Assembly (NCBI GenBank): GCA_018240025.1
Contig: JAFEGM010000032.1
Location: 129,618-193,617, forward strand
Length of the DNA: 64,000 nucleotides
Source of the DNA: Verrucomicrobiota bacterium
GTDB lineage: Bacteria; Verrucomicrobiota; Verrucomicrobiia; Chthoniobacterales; SZAS-18
Reading direction: 5' to 3'
Part shown: piece by piece, positions 44,027 to 53,438 of the stretch
How positions within the stretch are numbered: the first letter of the stretch is position 1
How the letters are laid out: each line of letters begins with the position of its first letter
The notes under the pieces: model-generated
What the model saw: only the letters and a program-made list of their open reading frames with translations
What the model was told of the DNA's origin: nothing
The model's database searches: none
Position numbers and translations under genes: made by a program

Positions 44027-44566
44027 TCACTCCACGAAGTCGCGCTCCTGCTCGCGCACCACCAGCACCGGACAGGGCGCATAGCGCACCACGCCCTCGG
44101 CGGTGCTGCCGAGGATGAGGCGCTTGAGCCCGGTGTAGCCGTGCGTGCCGATGACCACCAGATCGGCCGGCAGCTCGCGCGCGGCCTTGATGATCTGGTC
44201 GCGCGGCTGGCCGGTGCGCAGGACCGTCTCCAGACGGCAGCGGTGCGGCGGCAGTTCCGTCTCCACCTTGGCCACCTCCTCGGCGGCCTGGCGGCGGGCG
44301 TCGGCATAGAAGCGCTCGATGTCTTCGCCGGCGATGAAGCCGCCCGAGCTCTCGACCCAGCTGTAGGCATCCGTCGGCAGTTCGACGACGTGGAGAATGG
44401 TCACCTCGGCACCGCTCAGTTCCGCCAGGCGCAAGGCGTAGCGCAGCGTCTTGCGCCCATTGTCCGAGAAATCGATGGGCGCGAGAATGTGCTGCAGCCG
44501 GATGGCCTGGCCGGCGGCCGGCTGAGGGGTGGCGGCGGTGGTGGGGGGCGCGGCTTCAGTGGTCAT
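44027..44566 (-). CDS. Universal stress protein (single UspA domain)
   Basis: Cytoplasmic protein of 179 residues. A Pro/Ala-rich N-terminal extension (about 1-22) precedes one UspA domain (25-175): LQHILAPIDFSDNGRKTLRYAL at the start and the ATP-binding pattern VIGTHGYTGLKRLILGSTAEGVVRYAPCPVLVV (GxHGxxG-9x-GS) at the end. ATP-binding Usp proteins respond to starvation or energy stress. It lies 94 bp after the tandem Usp gene, same direction. It is convergent with tRNA-Val, 30 bp away. Confidence 0.92.
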   Translation of the reverse strand: MTTEAAPPTTAATPQPAAGQAIRLQHILAPIDFSDNGRKTLRYALRLAELSGAEVTILHVVELPTDAYSWVESSGGFIAGEDIERFYADARRQAAEEVAKVETELPPHRCRLETVLRTGQPRDQIIKAARELPADLVVIGTHGYTGLKRLILGSTAEGVVRYAPCPVLVVREQERDFVE

Positions 44567-44660
44567 GGTGGTGGAGGGGGACAGGAGAACTTCCTTCGGA
44601 ATTGGTCACCGTCTCACCGCCGGTTGGCCGAGGTTGCGGTCGGATTGTGTCGCCGCGGCC

Positions 44661-45680
44661 TCAGGCGGGCGGTTCCTCGGCCACCTTGCGATCGACCGGC
44701 GGGCGGACGATGAGGACCGAACACGGCGCGGCGTGCAGCACCCGCTGGGCGGTCGATCCGAGCAACGCGAGGTTCCAGGCCGAAGTTCCCTGCGCCGCGA
44801 GGACAATGAGACCGACGCCGGCGGCGCGGGCCGCCTCCACGATGCGGTCGGCCGCCAGGCCCCGCAGGACCAGCGGCTCGGCGCGCACTCCCGCGGCCTC
44901 CCAGCTGACGCAGGCGTCCTCCACGACCTTGGCGGCAGCGTCGCGGATGTTCTCGTAGAGCGTTTCCACCCCGGTGCCGTGCGGCCCGAAATCCGGGCGG
45001 CCGACGGCGTATTCCTGCGGCAACATGACGTGCAGGAGGGTCATCTCCGCGGTCGCCTCGAGGGCGATCTCACCGCCGACCTCGACGGCCAGCTGAGCAC
45101 TCGGCGAGAAGTCGGTGGCCACGAGGAGATGATGCAAGCCGAGCGGAGGAGCGGCCATTCCACGCACACCGGGGCCGAGCGGCGACAACTGCTGCGGAGG
45201 CTGCACCACCAGCACCGGACACGGTGCGTAGCGCGCCACCTGCTCGGTGACGGCGCCCATCGCTCCGGCCCGCCCGCCGGTGCGGCCGTGCGTGGCGATC
45301 ACCACCAGATCGGCGTGGTACTCGGCCGCGGCCTGGGTGATGCGGCACGCGCTCGGGCCTTCGCTGATGACGGCTTCGACGCCGAATCCGCCCCGCCGGA
45401 GGCTGGCGGCGACCGCGCGCAGTTCCTCCTCCGCCTCGCGATAGACGGCGCTGCGATACGCCTCCAGCTGCGGGGGGGTCGCCTGCAGCCCAACGGCGGC
45501 CCCGACGAGGTAGTCGGCGTCGTCGAAGACGTGCAGGAGGACGATCTGTGCCTGGATTTGCGTCGCGATCTGTTCGGCGCAGCGCCGGGCATGACCGGCG
45601 GCGGGCGAGAAGTCGGTCGGCACGAGGATGGTACGTAACCGGTCGGCGAGCCGAGGGCGTGGGGGGGCGACGCCTTGCAT
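44661..45680 (-). CDS. Tandem-domain universal stress protein
   Basis: Protein of 339 residues with two UspA domains. Domain 1 (about 15-165) has TILVPTDFSPAAGHARRCAEQ and the intact ATP motif VIATHGRTGGRAGAMGAVTEQVARYAP. Domain 2 (about 180-325) has HLLVATDFSPSAQLAVEV and the degenerate loop VLAAQGTSAWNLALLGSTAQRVLHAAP, in which the GxHGxxG glycines are partly lost, so this half may not bind ATP. It is followed by the single-domain Usp gene and preceded by hflX at 87 bp, suggesting a stress-linked cluster. Confidence 0.92.
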   Translation of the reverse strand: MQGVAPPRPRLADRLRTILVPTDFSPAAGHARRCAEQIATQIQAQIVLLHVFDDADYLVGAAVGLQATPPQLEAYRSAVYREAEEELRAVAASLRRGGFGVEAVISEGPSACRITQAAAEYHADLVVIATHGRTGGRAGAMGAVTEQVARYAPCPVLVVQPPQQLSPLGPGVRGMAAPPLGLHHLLVATDFSPSAQLAVEVGGEIALEATAEMTLLHVMLPQEYAVGRPDFGPHGTGVETLYENIRDAAAKVVEDACVSWEAAGVRAEPLVLRGLAADRIVEAARAAGVGLIVLAAQGTSAWNLALLGSTAQRVLHAAPCSVLIVRPPVDRKVAEEPPA

Positions 45681-45767
45681 GCCACAAGTTCGCCGTCAGC
45701 GAACCGTCCGACTCACCGGGCATTGTCCTACCTCGCCCGGACCTTGGCTCTCCGGACCTTGGCCCTC

Positions 45768-47105
45768 TTACCCGGACACGCGTTCCGTTTCCTCTTCGAG
45801 TTCGCTGATCTCCGGCGTGGGCTGCACGTAGGGCTTCAACTGCTCGGCCACGCGCGGCGGCAGCACCGCGATGAGATGCGTGCCGTCGTCTCGTACCTCG
45901 CTGGATTGCACGCGGCCAGCGCGATGCGCCAGCGCCAGCAGATCGCCCCGCTCGTGCGGCAGGAGGAGTTCGAGCACCAGCGGCCGGTCCGCCAACAATC
46001 CGCCGCAGCGGTGCAGCAGCTCGTCGAGGCCTTCGCCGGTCTTCGTGGAGATGAAGATCGGGTCTGGGAAATGGCGCTGCAGCGGCGCCCGGGCGTCGGC
46101 ATCGGGCAGCAAGTCCACCTTGTTGAGGACGGTCAGGATCGGCTTCTCGTGCGCGCCGAGTTCCTCCAGCACGCTCATGGTCGTGCGATGAAATTCGAAG
46201 ATCTCGGGGTCGCTCGCATCGAGCACGTGGACGAGAAACTCGGCCAACATCGCCTCTTCGAGGGTGGCTTTGAATGCTTCCACCAGGCGCGTCGGCAGCC
46301 GCCGGACGAAGCCCACCGTGTCGGTCAGCAGCAGCGTCTGGCCGCTGGGGACCTCCACCCGCCGGGTGGTAGGATCGAGCGTGGCGAAGAGCTTGTCCTC
46401 CACCAGCACGTCGGCCCCGGTCAGCTTTTTGAGCAGCGAGGATTTGCCGGCGTTGGTGTAGCCGACGATCGAGGCGCGGGGCAGGGGAATGCGCTGGCGG
46501 CGCTTGCGCTGCGTGGCCCGCTGGGCGCGGACCTCCTCGAGTTCCTCGCGCAGTTTCTCGATCCGCCGGCGCGTGAGGCGGCGGTCGATTTCGAGCTGCG
46601 ACTCGCCCTCGCCCTTGCCGCCGAGGCCGCCGCCCTGCTGTCGGTTGAGATGGCCCCAGGCCCGCGCCAGGCGCGGGAGCGAATACTCGGCCCGGGCCAG
46701 CTCGATCTGCAGGCGGGCTTCCCGGGTCTGGGCGCGGCCGGCGAAGATGTCGAGAATGACCTCCTCCCGGTCGATCACCGCCAGGCCGGACAGTTGCTCC
46801 CAATTGCGCTGCTGTCCGGGCGTCAGCTCGTTGTCGAAGACGATGACCTGCGCGCCGGCCTCTTTCGCCTCGGCGATGAGCTGTTCCGCCTTCCCGGAGC
46901 CGATCCAATAGCTCGCCTGGGGTTTCGCCACTTTGACGAGCCGCTCGCCCACGATGGGCAGGCCGAGCGTCCATACGAGTTCGGACAGTTCCTGCAGCAG
47001 CGACTCGCCTTCGCGCGCGGTGTCGGCTCCGACGTGCGCTCCAATGAGGAACGCGCGCGCTCCGGCCGTCGTGGGTCTTTCGGCGATCTCAGCCATAGAC
47101 GGCAT
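45768..47105 (-). CDS. hflX: GTPase HflX
   Basis: Ribosome-associated GTPase of 445 residues that splits or rescues stalled ribosomes under stress. The N-terminal HflX domain (about 30-190) contains KPQASYWIGSGKAEQL and VIFDNELTPGQQRNWEQL, and a glycine-rich loop LNRQQGGGLGGKGEGESQLE. The G domain has G1 VGYTNAGKSSLLKKL, G3 DTVGFVRRLP and G4 NKVDLL. The start is put at 47105 (MPSMAEIAE); 47096 and 47159 are in-frame alternatives. It lies upstream of two Usp genes in the same direction. An old annotation as a phage-lysogeny protein modulator does not reflect its function. Confidence 0.93.
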   Translation of the reverse strand: MPSMAEIAERPTTAGARAFLIGAHVGADTAREGESLLQELSELVWTLGLPIVGERLVKVAKPQASYWIGSGKAEQLIAEAKEAGAQVIVFDNELTPGQQRNWEQLSGLAVIDREEVILDIFAGRAQTREARLQIELARAEYSLPRLARAWGHLNRQQGGGLGGKGEGESQLEIDRRLTRRRIEKLREELEEVRAQRATQRKRRQRIPLPRASIVGYTNAGKSSLLKKLTGADVLVEDKLFATLDPTTRRVEVPSGQTLLLTDTVGFVRRLPTRLVEAFKATLEEAMLAEFLVHVLDASDPEIFEFHRTTMSVLEELGAHEKPILTVLNKVDLLPDADARAPLQRHFPDPIFISTKTGEGLDELLHRCGGLLADRPLVLELLLPHERGDLLALAHRAGRVQSSEVRDDGTHLIAVLPPRVAEQLKPYVQPTPEISELEEETERVSG

Positions 47106-47207
47106 GCGTCGTCCGAAAAACGTCGCCGGGCAATGGTCGGTTCGCCGCGTCGGCGTCACCGCCCGGCCACTTTCAGCCGAGGCCCCGCGCAGGCGGGTCG
47201 CGCTCGA

Positions 47208-48185
47208 CTAGGCCGCGGCGATCAACTCGGCGAACTTCGCCAGGTCGATGTTCCCGCCGGAGACGACGCAGACGAACGGGCCCTCTCCGGCCCGACCGCT
47301 CAAGGCCGCCGCCACCGAGAGGCAGCCGGCACCTTCGGCGATCACGCGCGCCTTCTCAGCCAGCAGACGCATGGCCCGCCGGGTTTCGTCGAGGCTGACC
47401 ACGACCGAGCCGTCGAGCAGCGGACGCACGCGTTCCCACATGCGCGGCATGACGCTGCGGCCGCCCGCGCCGTCGACGAAGGAGGCCTTCCAGCCGGCGA
47501 ACTCACTCGGTTCGCCGCGGCGGAGCGAAAGCTCGAACGGGGCCGCCGTTTCGGGCTCGGCGCCGAGCAGACGCACGTCGGGGCGCAGCGCCTTGAGGGC
47601 GCTGCCGACACCGGCCAGAAGTCCGCCGCCGCCCGCGGCCGCCAGGACGGTGCGGACGTCGGGCGCGTCCTCCAGGATCTCGAGCGCCATGCTGCCGTGG
47701 CCGGCGATGAAATGATGGTCGTCGAACGGATGCACCAGCGTGCCCTCCACCCCGTCGAAGGCGTGCACCTGCAGCGCTTCCCAAGCCACGTCGAACGGCA
47801 CGGGGATCAGCCTGGCCCCGAGGGCGCGCATGCGCTCGAGCTTGGTGGCGGGCGCGTTCTCGATCACCACCACGCTGCACGGCACGCCGGCCGCGCGGGC
47901 CGCGTAGGCCACGCCCTGGCCGGCATTCCCGGCACTGATCGTCCACACGCCGCGGGCGCGGGCCTCGTCGCCCAACTGCTGCACCGCGTTGACGGCACCC
48001 CGGATTTTGTAGGCGTTGGTCGGCTGGAGATTCTCCAGCTTCAGCCGGATGTCCGGCGCGTCGGGCCCGAGGTTCAGCCGGACGAGCGGTGTGCGCAGGA
48101 TGGTGGGAGCGATGCGCTGGCACGCGGTTTCGATCTCGGCGAGCGCGATGGGCCGGACCGGGGGAAGCAGCGAGGCGGCGGACAT
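47208..48185 (-). CDS. PLP-dependent serine/threonine dehydratase-like enzyme
   Basis: Fold-type-II PLP enzyme of 325 residues (start at MSAASLLPPVRP). The PLP lysine lies in QPTNAYKIRGAVNAV, the phosphate-binding loop in LAAAGGGGLLAGVGSAL, and the asparagine loop in TISAGNAGQGVAYAA. It lacks the regulatory C-terminal domain of biosynthetic threonine deaminase, placing it with catabolic Ser/Thr dehydratases, racemases or hydroxy-aspartate dehydratases, which cannot be separated by eye. It is divergent, at 80 bp, from an ornithine cyclodeaminase-like gene, a pairing that suggests joint amino-acid degradation. Confidence 0.87.
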   Translation of the reverse strand: MSAASLLPPVRPIALAEIETACQRIAPTILRTPLVRLNLGPDAPDIRLKLENLQPTNAYKIRGAVNAVQQLGDEARARGVWTISAGNAGQGVAYAARAAGVPCSVVVIENAPATKLERMRALGARLIPVPFDVAWEALQVHAFDGVEGTLVHPFDDHHFIAGHGSMALEILEDAPDVRTVLAAAGGGGLLAGVGSALKALRPDVRLLGAEPETAAPFELSLRRGEPSEFAGWKASFVDGAGGRSVMPRMWERVRPLLDGSVVVSLDETRRAMRLLAEKARVIAEGAGCLSVAAALSGRAGEGPFVCVVSGGNIDLAKFAELIAAA

Positions 48186-48265
48186 GGCGCACATCCTTGG
48201 CCACCAAGCGGTCAGCGCCAGCGGAAATGCGCTGGCGTCGCGGACCGGCCCGGCCAGCGTCGGCC

Positions 48266-49210
48266 ATGCGTTTCATCGATCGCGCGGAAGTTGCCCGGCG
48301 CCTGACCTATCCGTGCTGCATTGCCCTCGTGCGCGACGCCATGGTGGCATTCTCGACCGGCGAGACCCGACAGTTGCTGCGCTCCATCCTGCCGCTTTCG
48401 GACGGTCGACTGTTCGGCGTCATGCCTGGCGCGCTCAGTGCGCAGGGAGCGTTCGGGGCGAAGTTGATCAGCGTCTTCCACGGCAATGCGGAGCGGGGGC
48501 GCCAGTCGCATCAGGGCGTGGTGGTGCTTTTCGACGGCGAGAGCGGCGAACCCGTCTGCCTGCTGCACGCGGGCGAGATCACCGCCATCCGCACCGGCGC
48601 CGCCAGCGCCGTCGCCACCGCCGCCCTGGCGCGTCCGGAGGCGGCTCGACTGGCCATTCTGGGCTGCGGCGAACAGGCCCTCTCCCACGCCCGGGCGCTG
48701 GTGGTGGTGCGTCCGATCCGGGAGATCGCGCTCTGGGGGCGCTCCCTGCCGAAGGCGCAGGACCTCGCTCGCCGGCTCGCGGCGGAACTCGCGCGGCCGG
48801 TGCTGGCCCACGCCGACGCTCGGGAGGCCGTAGCGGAAGCGGACGTCATTTGCACCGTCACTTCCGCGAGCGAGCCGATTCTCCAGAGCGCCTGGGTGCG
48901 GCCGGGAACGCACATCAATGTGGTGGGATCGAGCCACGCCGGTCCGGTCGAGGTCGACCACGATCTCGTGGTGCGCGCGCGTTTCTTCGCCGACAGCCGC
49001 GAGGGCGTGCTGCGGCAGGGTGCGGAATTTCTGCGCGCCAAGGAAGCCGGCCTGATGGATGACGCACACCTCGCGGGTGAAATCGGCGAGGTCCTGGCCG
49101 GCCGGGTCGGCGGCCGGCGCAATGCGCAGGAGGTGACCATCTACAAATCGCTCGGCCACATTGCGCAGGACTTGGCCAGCGCCTGGTGGCTGTATCGCAG
49201 CGAAGAGTAA
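48266..49210 (+). CDS. Ornithine cyclodeaminase/mu-crystallin family enzyme
   Basis: NAD(P)-dependent enzyme of 314 residues. The N-terminal half has FGAKLISVFHGN and VVLFDGESGEPVCLLHAGEITAIRTGAASAVA, a typical substrate region of this family, and the Rossmann half has LAILGCGEQALSHARAL. Family members include ornithine cyclodeaminase, alanine dehydrogenase and ketimine reductases; the divergent dehydratase-like gene makes an imine or keto-acid reductase role plausible, but this is inference. The start is an ATG at 48266; the frame is open upstream, but that part is antisense to the neighbouring gene. Confidence 0.88.
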   Translation: MRFIDRAEVARRLTYPCCIALVRDAMVAFSTGETRQLLRSILPLSDGRLFGVMPGALSAQGAFGAKLISVFHGNAERGRQSHQGVVVLFDGESGEPVCLLHAGEITAIRTGAASAVATAALARPEAARLAILGCGEQALSHARALVVVRPIREIALWGRSLPKAQDLARRLAAELARPVLAHADAREAVAEADVICTVTSASEPILQSAWVRPGTHINVVGSSHAGPVEVDHDLVVRARFFADSREGVLRQGAEFLRAKEAGLMDDAHLAGEIGEVLAGRVGGRRNAQEVTIYKSLGHIAQDLASAWWLYRSEE

Positions 49211-49287
49211 TCCCTCCCGCGGCCGGCGGCCCCGTGCCTGGCTTGGTTTCCGACTTGTGCGCCGCGCCGCACGTCGAATGGTGCCCG

Positions 49288-49539
49288 ATGCATCTCCCCG
49301 ACTGGGCTCCGCTGGTGGCGATCGGGATGGTCGCCGGATTCCTCGTCGGTCTGGCCATCAAGGGCGGCGGAGTGGCCGGCTTTTTCGGCGACCTCGTGGT
49401 CGGTGGACTAGGCGGGCTCGCCGGGCCCAAGCTCTTTCAATTCGCGGGCGTGCAGGCTTCCAGCCAACTCGGGCTGCTGCTCTTTGCCGCGATCGGGGGC
49501 TGCGCGCTGGTGGGGCTTTTCCGCATCGTTTCGAAATGA
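49288..49539 (+). CDS. GlsB/YeaQ/YmgE-family membrane protein
   Basis: Very small membrane protein of 83 residues with three hydrophobic segments: LVAIGMVAGFLVGLAI, VAGFFGDLVVGGLGGLAGPKLF and GLLLFAAIGGCALVGLFRIV. Glycine spacing, length and helix order match the transglycosylase-associated/stress-response family named after YeaQ, YmgE and GlsB. Its biochemical role is not established. The ATG at 49288 was preferred over one at 49186, which lies inside the preceding gene. It follows the ornithine cyclodeaminase-like gene by 77 bp. Confidence 0.75.
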   Translation: MHLPDWAPLVAIGMVAGFLVGLAIKGGGVAGFFGDLVVGGLGGLAGPKLFQFAGVQASSQLGLLLFAAIGGCALVGLFRIVSK

Positions 49540-49600
49540 CCGAGAGGCGAACATGCGCCCGTTCGTTTGACAACTTTGTGAAACAAAGTGATGCTTCCGC

Positions 49601-50392
49601 ATGCCTCACGAACTCGACGTGGATTTCTGGGTGGCGGAGTTTGCGCGCAACCGCCTGGGCCGTCCCGAGCCGCGCTGGTCGGCGCCGCTGAAGCTGGATC
49701 CGAGCGCGCGACCGCTGCTCGAGCAGTCACTGGCGGAATTTCAGCTGGGCGACGGCGGCGGGCCGGCGGCGCTGATCGCGTGCGATGCCTCCGTCTATCG
49801 CACCAGCCAGCCCGGCCTGGAACGCGTGGTGGACCTTTGGTTCGAAGAGGAGAAGGAGCATTCGCGGCTCCTCGGCGGGCTGCTGCGTCGTTATGGCGTG
49901 CGGCCGATCGAAGGGCATTGGAGCTTTAGCCTGTTCCTGCTCGTGCGGCGCTGGTTGGGCGTGCGTTTCGAGCTGCAGGCCCTGACGCTGACGGAGCTTT
50001 CGAGCACGGCCTACTACCGCCTGCTCCGTCGCCACGGGGGCGATCCGGCGCTGCACGACGTCTGCTCCCTCATCCTGCGCGATGAGGCCGGCCATCTCCG
50101 CTTTCAGCGGGCCCGGCTCGAGGCGGCCGGAGCGCCCTGGACGGGTTGGAAGCGGTTCTGGTGGCGCAGCCAGTTCCGAGTTTGTGGCTACGCGGCGGCT
50201 GCGGTGTTGTGGTCCAGCCACGGCTCGTGTTTGCGGGCGCTCGGCGCGACGGCGAGCGAGTTCTTCGGCGAAGCCGGACGGCTCTTCGACGCCTTCGTAC
50301 GGCGGATCGAGCGCGGCGCAGCGGCGAGCCTGTCGCGCGCCCAAGCCGGCGTAAGTCAGCGACTTTTTGCGGCAAAGCGACTCAGCGGGTAG
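49601..50392 (+). CDS. Ferritin-like (diiron) protein
   Basis: Helical protein of 263 residues with two candidate carboxylate/histidine iron motifs: EEEKEHSRLL (about 83-92) and RDEAGHLRF (about 163-171), plus a Glu in LTLTELSSTAYYRLL between them. The ExxH spacing is that of the ferritin-like diiron superfamily. The C-terminal 60 residues (about 185-205) are more hydrophobic and contain a stretch CGYAAAAVLWSS. Specific family and substrate are unknown. Its 3' end overlaps the convergent kinase gene by 11 bp. Confidence 0.72.
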   Translation: MPHELDVDFWVAEFARNRLGRPEPRWSAPLKLDPSARPLLEQSLAEFQLGDGGGPAALIACDASVYRTSQPGLERVVDLWFEEEKEHSRLLGGLLRRYGVRPIEGHWSFSLFLLVRRWLGVRFELQALTLTELSSTAYYRLLRRHGGDPALHDVCSLILRDEAGHLRFQRARLEAAGAPWTGWKRFWWRSQFRVCGYAAAAVLWSSHGSCLRALGATASEFFGEAGRLFDAFVRRIERGAAASLSRAQAGVSQRLFAAKRLSG

Positions 50393-53300
50393 GGATCGCT
50401 GCGAGTTCGAGATCGAGCAGCGTGAGGTCCCATTCGAAGAGCTGATGCAGGCCGGCAAAGAGCCGCAGGCGCGAGGCATCCGGCGAGAATGCGAGGTCGT
50501 GCAGTGCGCCGACCCAGGGGGGCGCTTCGAGCCGATGCCGAATCCTCCAGTCCGACGTCGCGCGGATTTCGACCTCGTTGGCGCCGCTTTGGGTGGCGAC
50601 CCAGCGGCCATCGGGCGACCACGTCACCCGCGCGTAGGGTTCGCCGGTCAATGTAGCGGTCCAGCGTTGGATCGCCGTGAGGTCGACGACGCGAAGGACT
50701 CGATACTCGGATGGAGTTCCGATCAGCAGGTGGTTGCCGTCGGGTGACCAATCCACCTGGGCATGCGCGCCAGGCTCCAGGGTTCGTCGGAGGTCCGGTC
50801 TGGCCAGGTCGACGATCTCGATCAAGGGACGTTGATTCCCGAGCAGGGCCGCTTGGTCGCGCTGCGGGCTGAAACGCGCGGCGAAATACCCTTCACCAGT
50901 CCGGAGCAGGCGGGCCCGCGCAGGATCGCCGTCCGGCCAGAGCCAGAGCTTTCGCTCGCCCGGCGTGGCCACCAACCAGCCGCTGCCGGCGGGCCCCGCC
51001 GCGAGGACGAGACCGGGGCCGAGCGACTCCGCCGCGAGCCCGGCGGGCGTCAGGCGCTGCACCCCACTGCTCGAGGTGCTCGTCACCACCGTTCCTGGCG
51101 GATCGACCGGAAACGCGGTGCGGTCTCCCGCCGGAACGCAGGGCACCTCGCGCACTGTGCGCTCGCGGAGATTCCAGATTCGCACGAGCCCTGGATCGCA
51201 GGTCACCGCCCAGGCACGAGCGGCGTCCAGCTCGAGGCCAAAGTACTCCGGACCCAGGCGGCGGGAGGCCGGAAACTCCCGCAACACTTCGGGCAGCCGG
51301 ACGGCGAGTACGTCGAACTGCAACTGGGTTCGGAAGGCCGTCAGGCGCCTACCGTCCGGGGACCAGGCGAGGGCGCGTTGCGCCGCACTGCCCAACCAGA
51401 GCTGCTCCCCGCTGCTGGCGTCCCACCAGCGCAGGCTGCGGTCGGACGAGAGGGTGGCCAGGATCCGGCCGGACGGATGGAAGGCCAACATGCTGGGCGG
51501 CTGGGAATGTCCGCTGAGGCGAGCCAGCGCCGCGCCGGAAACGGCGCTCAGGACCCACACCTCGCTGCGCTCCCGCTCCGCCACCGCCAGCCGGGAGCGG
51601 TCGGCCGTCCACGCCGGCTCGGTGGCGGTGCAGGCCAATGGGAGGCGCCACTCGATGAGTGTCTGCGTGCGCGCCTCCACCCGATCTGGGAAGCCGACCA
51701 TCACGCTGCCGCCGCCACGGGGCGCGACCCAAAGTGCACCCTCGGTGACGGCGACGTTCGCGGTTGAACCATCGCGACCGCGCCGCACGAGCCAGCCATC
51801 GGTGCGTTGCCAGTACCAGCCGTCCTCGTCATCGAACGCGGTGATCGCCGGCGCCCCGCGGACGGCTGGGAGGTTCGGCCCGAGGGGCGTTTGGGTGACC
51901 AAATCCCAAAGCTGAGTGCCGCCGTCGGCATGGATGACCCGCAAGAAGAGGCCGCTGGGTGAGAAGCGAAAATGCTCGCAAGCGGCCGCCCCTGGATTGG
52001 GCAGCGTGGCCACAATGCGGCCGTCGTCGACCGCCCGCAGCACCGCGTCGCCCGGCTGACTGCTCTCGCGTGGGGCCGCGCAGGCATAGCGCGTGAAATC
52101 GGCGGAAAGACCGACGGTAGAAAGATACGAGCGCAGCGAGACCGGCTGGTGGCGTTCCTCCCAACTGGCATCGGGCAGGGCCAGCGCCGCCGCCGCCTCG
52201 GCCCGCCAGGCCAGGTCCTCCGCGGAGCCCGGGCCGGCCCGCTGTAGCAGGCGGAGCGCCTCGAGACTCTGCCCTTGCTGGCCGCTGCGCCGCAGTCCGC
52301 GCGCTTGGGCGACCAGCGCTTCGCGCAAGGCGGCCCGCTCGGCGGCCGTGGCCGCGCGGGCCTGCGCCAGGGCGCGGCTCAAGTCGCGATTTCCCTGCCA
52401 GAGGGCCGCGGCGCCCCCGAAGGTGCCGAGGAGCAGCAGCGCGCTCAAGCCGGCCAGGGCGGGATTGCGCCGGCTCCAGCTTTGCAGTCGCTCGAACGGA
52501 CCGGCCGGGCGGGCGCGAATGGGGACTCCAGCCCGCCAGCGGCCGAGTTCGGCCGCGAACTCGGCCGCGGAGGGGAGGCGCGCGGCGGGCGATTTCTCCA
52601 ACGCCCGCAGCGCCAGAATGCCGAGGTCGCGCGGCACGTCGGCGGGTAGTGGGTCGGGCGTCCGGTCGGCCACCTGCCGCAGCAGATGGGTCAGCGTCTC
52701 GCCGCGAAAGGGAGGTCGGCCGGCCAGCAGTTCATAGAGAATCGCCCCAAGCGCATACACATCGCTCGCCGTGGTGGCGGCGCGGCCGCCTCCTTCGGCC
52801 ACTTCCGGCGCGACGTAGGCCGGGGTGCCCAGGACGTTTTGGGTGAGCGTCAGCGCGTGGTCGGTGTCGGTCAGCTTGGCAATGCCGAAGTCGCTCACGA
52901 AAGGGCGTCCCGCTTCGTCGAACAGCACGTTCGACGGCTTCAGATCGCGGTGTAGCACGCCGCGCGAGTGCGCGAATTGCACCGCCTCGGCCAGGGTCTG
53001 CACCAGTTCGGCGATGGCCGACCAACGCCCGCGGTAATCAGCCAGCCGCTCGGCCAGCGAGCCGCCAGTGGCCAGCTTCATCGTGAACCAAGGCAGGCCG
53101 TCGTGCTCGCCGGTGGCGTAGAGCGGCAGGAGCGCGGGGTGATCGAGGCCCGCGACGGTTGCGGCCTCGAGCCGAAAGCGAGCCACCGCCCCCGGGCTGG
53201 CCGCGAGCTGCGGCAGCATCATTTTCAAGGCGACCTCGCGCGCCGGTTCGAGCTGGCGGGCGCCATAGACGATACCGGCGCCGCCGCGGGCGATTTCACC

Positions 53301-53438
53301 GAGAATCTCGAGTCCGGGCAGCCGAAGAGCCCCGTCGACCGCCGGCTGATCGAGGCAGCCGCCAAAGGCACAGGCCGCGCACAGCTCGCCGGCCGCGCGC
53401 AGGGGCGCGCCGCAATCGGGGCAGCGGAATTCGGCCAT
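50382..53438 (-). CDS. Ser/Thr protein kinase with C-terminal beta propeller
   Basis: Membrane-spanning regulator of 1018 residues. A zinc-ribbon-like N-terminus (FRCPDCGAPL, LCAACAFGGC) precedes an intact Hanks-type kinase (about 43-310): glycine loop GEIARGGAGIVYGA, VALKMM lysine, HRDLKPSNVLF, SDFGIAKL, YVAPEVAEGG. A transmembrane helix (about 330-350, PALAGLSALLLLGTFGGAAALW) and a short coiled region follow. From about 440 to the end are WD40/PQQ-type propeller blades (AFHPSGRILATLSSDRSLRWWD, AWSPDGRRLTAF). Such fusions are common in Planctomycetota and Verrucomicrobiota. The ECF sigma gene lies 284 bp upstream in the same direction, a known pairing in which the kinase regulates the sigma factor. 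Confidence 0.93.
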   Translation of the reverse strand: MAEFRCPDCGAPLRAAGELCAACAFGGCLDQPAVDGALRLPGLEILGEIARGGAGIVYGARQLEPAREVALKMMLPQLAASPGAVARFRLEAATVAGLDHPALLPLYATGEHDGLPWFTMKLATGGSLAERLADYRGRWSAIAELVQTLAEAVQFAHSRGVLHRDLKPSNVLFDEAGRPFVSDFGIAKLTDTDHALTLTQNVLGTPAYVAPEVAEGGGRAATTASDVYALGAILYELLAGRPPFRGETLTHLLRQVADRTPDPLPADVPRDLGILALRALEKSPAARLPSAAEFAAELGRWRAGVPIRARPAGPFERLQSWSRRNPALAGLSALLLLGTFGGAAALWQGNRDLSRALAQARAATAAERAALREALVAQARGLRRSGQQGQSLEALRLLQRAGPGSAEDLAWRAEAAAALALPDASWEERHQPVSLRSYLSTVGLSADFTRYACAAPRESSQPGDAVLRAVDDGRIVATLPNPGAAACEHFRFSPSGLFLRVIHADGGTQLWDLVTQTPLGPNLPAVRGAPAITAFDDEDGWYWQRTDGWLVRRGRDGSTANVAVTEGALWVAPRGGGSVMVGFPDRVEARTQTLIEWRLPLACTATEPAWTADRSRLAVAERERSEVWVLSAVSGAALARLSGHSQPPSMLAFHPSGRILATLSSDRSLRWWDASSGEQLWLGSAAQRALAWSPDGRRLTAFRTQLQFDVLAVRLPEVLREFPASRRLGPEYFGLELDAARAWAVTCDPGLVRIWNLRERTVREVPCVPAGDRTAFPVDPPGTVVTSTSSSGVQRLTPAGLAAESLGPGLVLAAGPAGSGWLVATPGERKLWLWPDGDPARARLLRTGEGYFAARFSPQRDQAALLGNQRPLIEIVDLARPDLRRTLEPGAHAQVDWSPDGNHLLIGTPSEYRVLRVVDLTAIQRWTATLTGEPYARVTWSPDGRWVATQSGANEVEIRATSDWRIRHRLEAPPWVGALHDLAFSPDASRLRLFAGLHQLFEWDLTLLDLELAAIPTR

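Noticed and set aside
49186-49287. Longer GlsB-like protein start
   Set aside because: The ATG at 49186 is inside the preceding gene, and the family length of about 83 residues is met from 49288.
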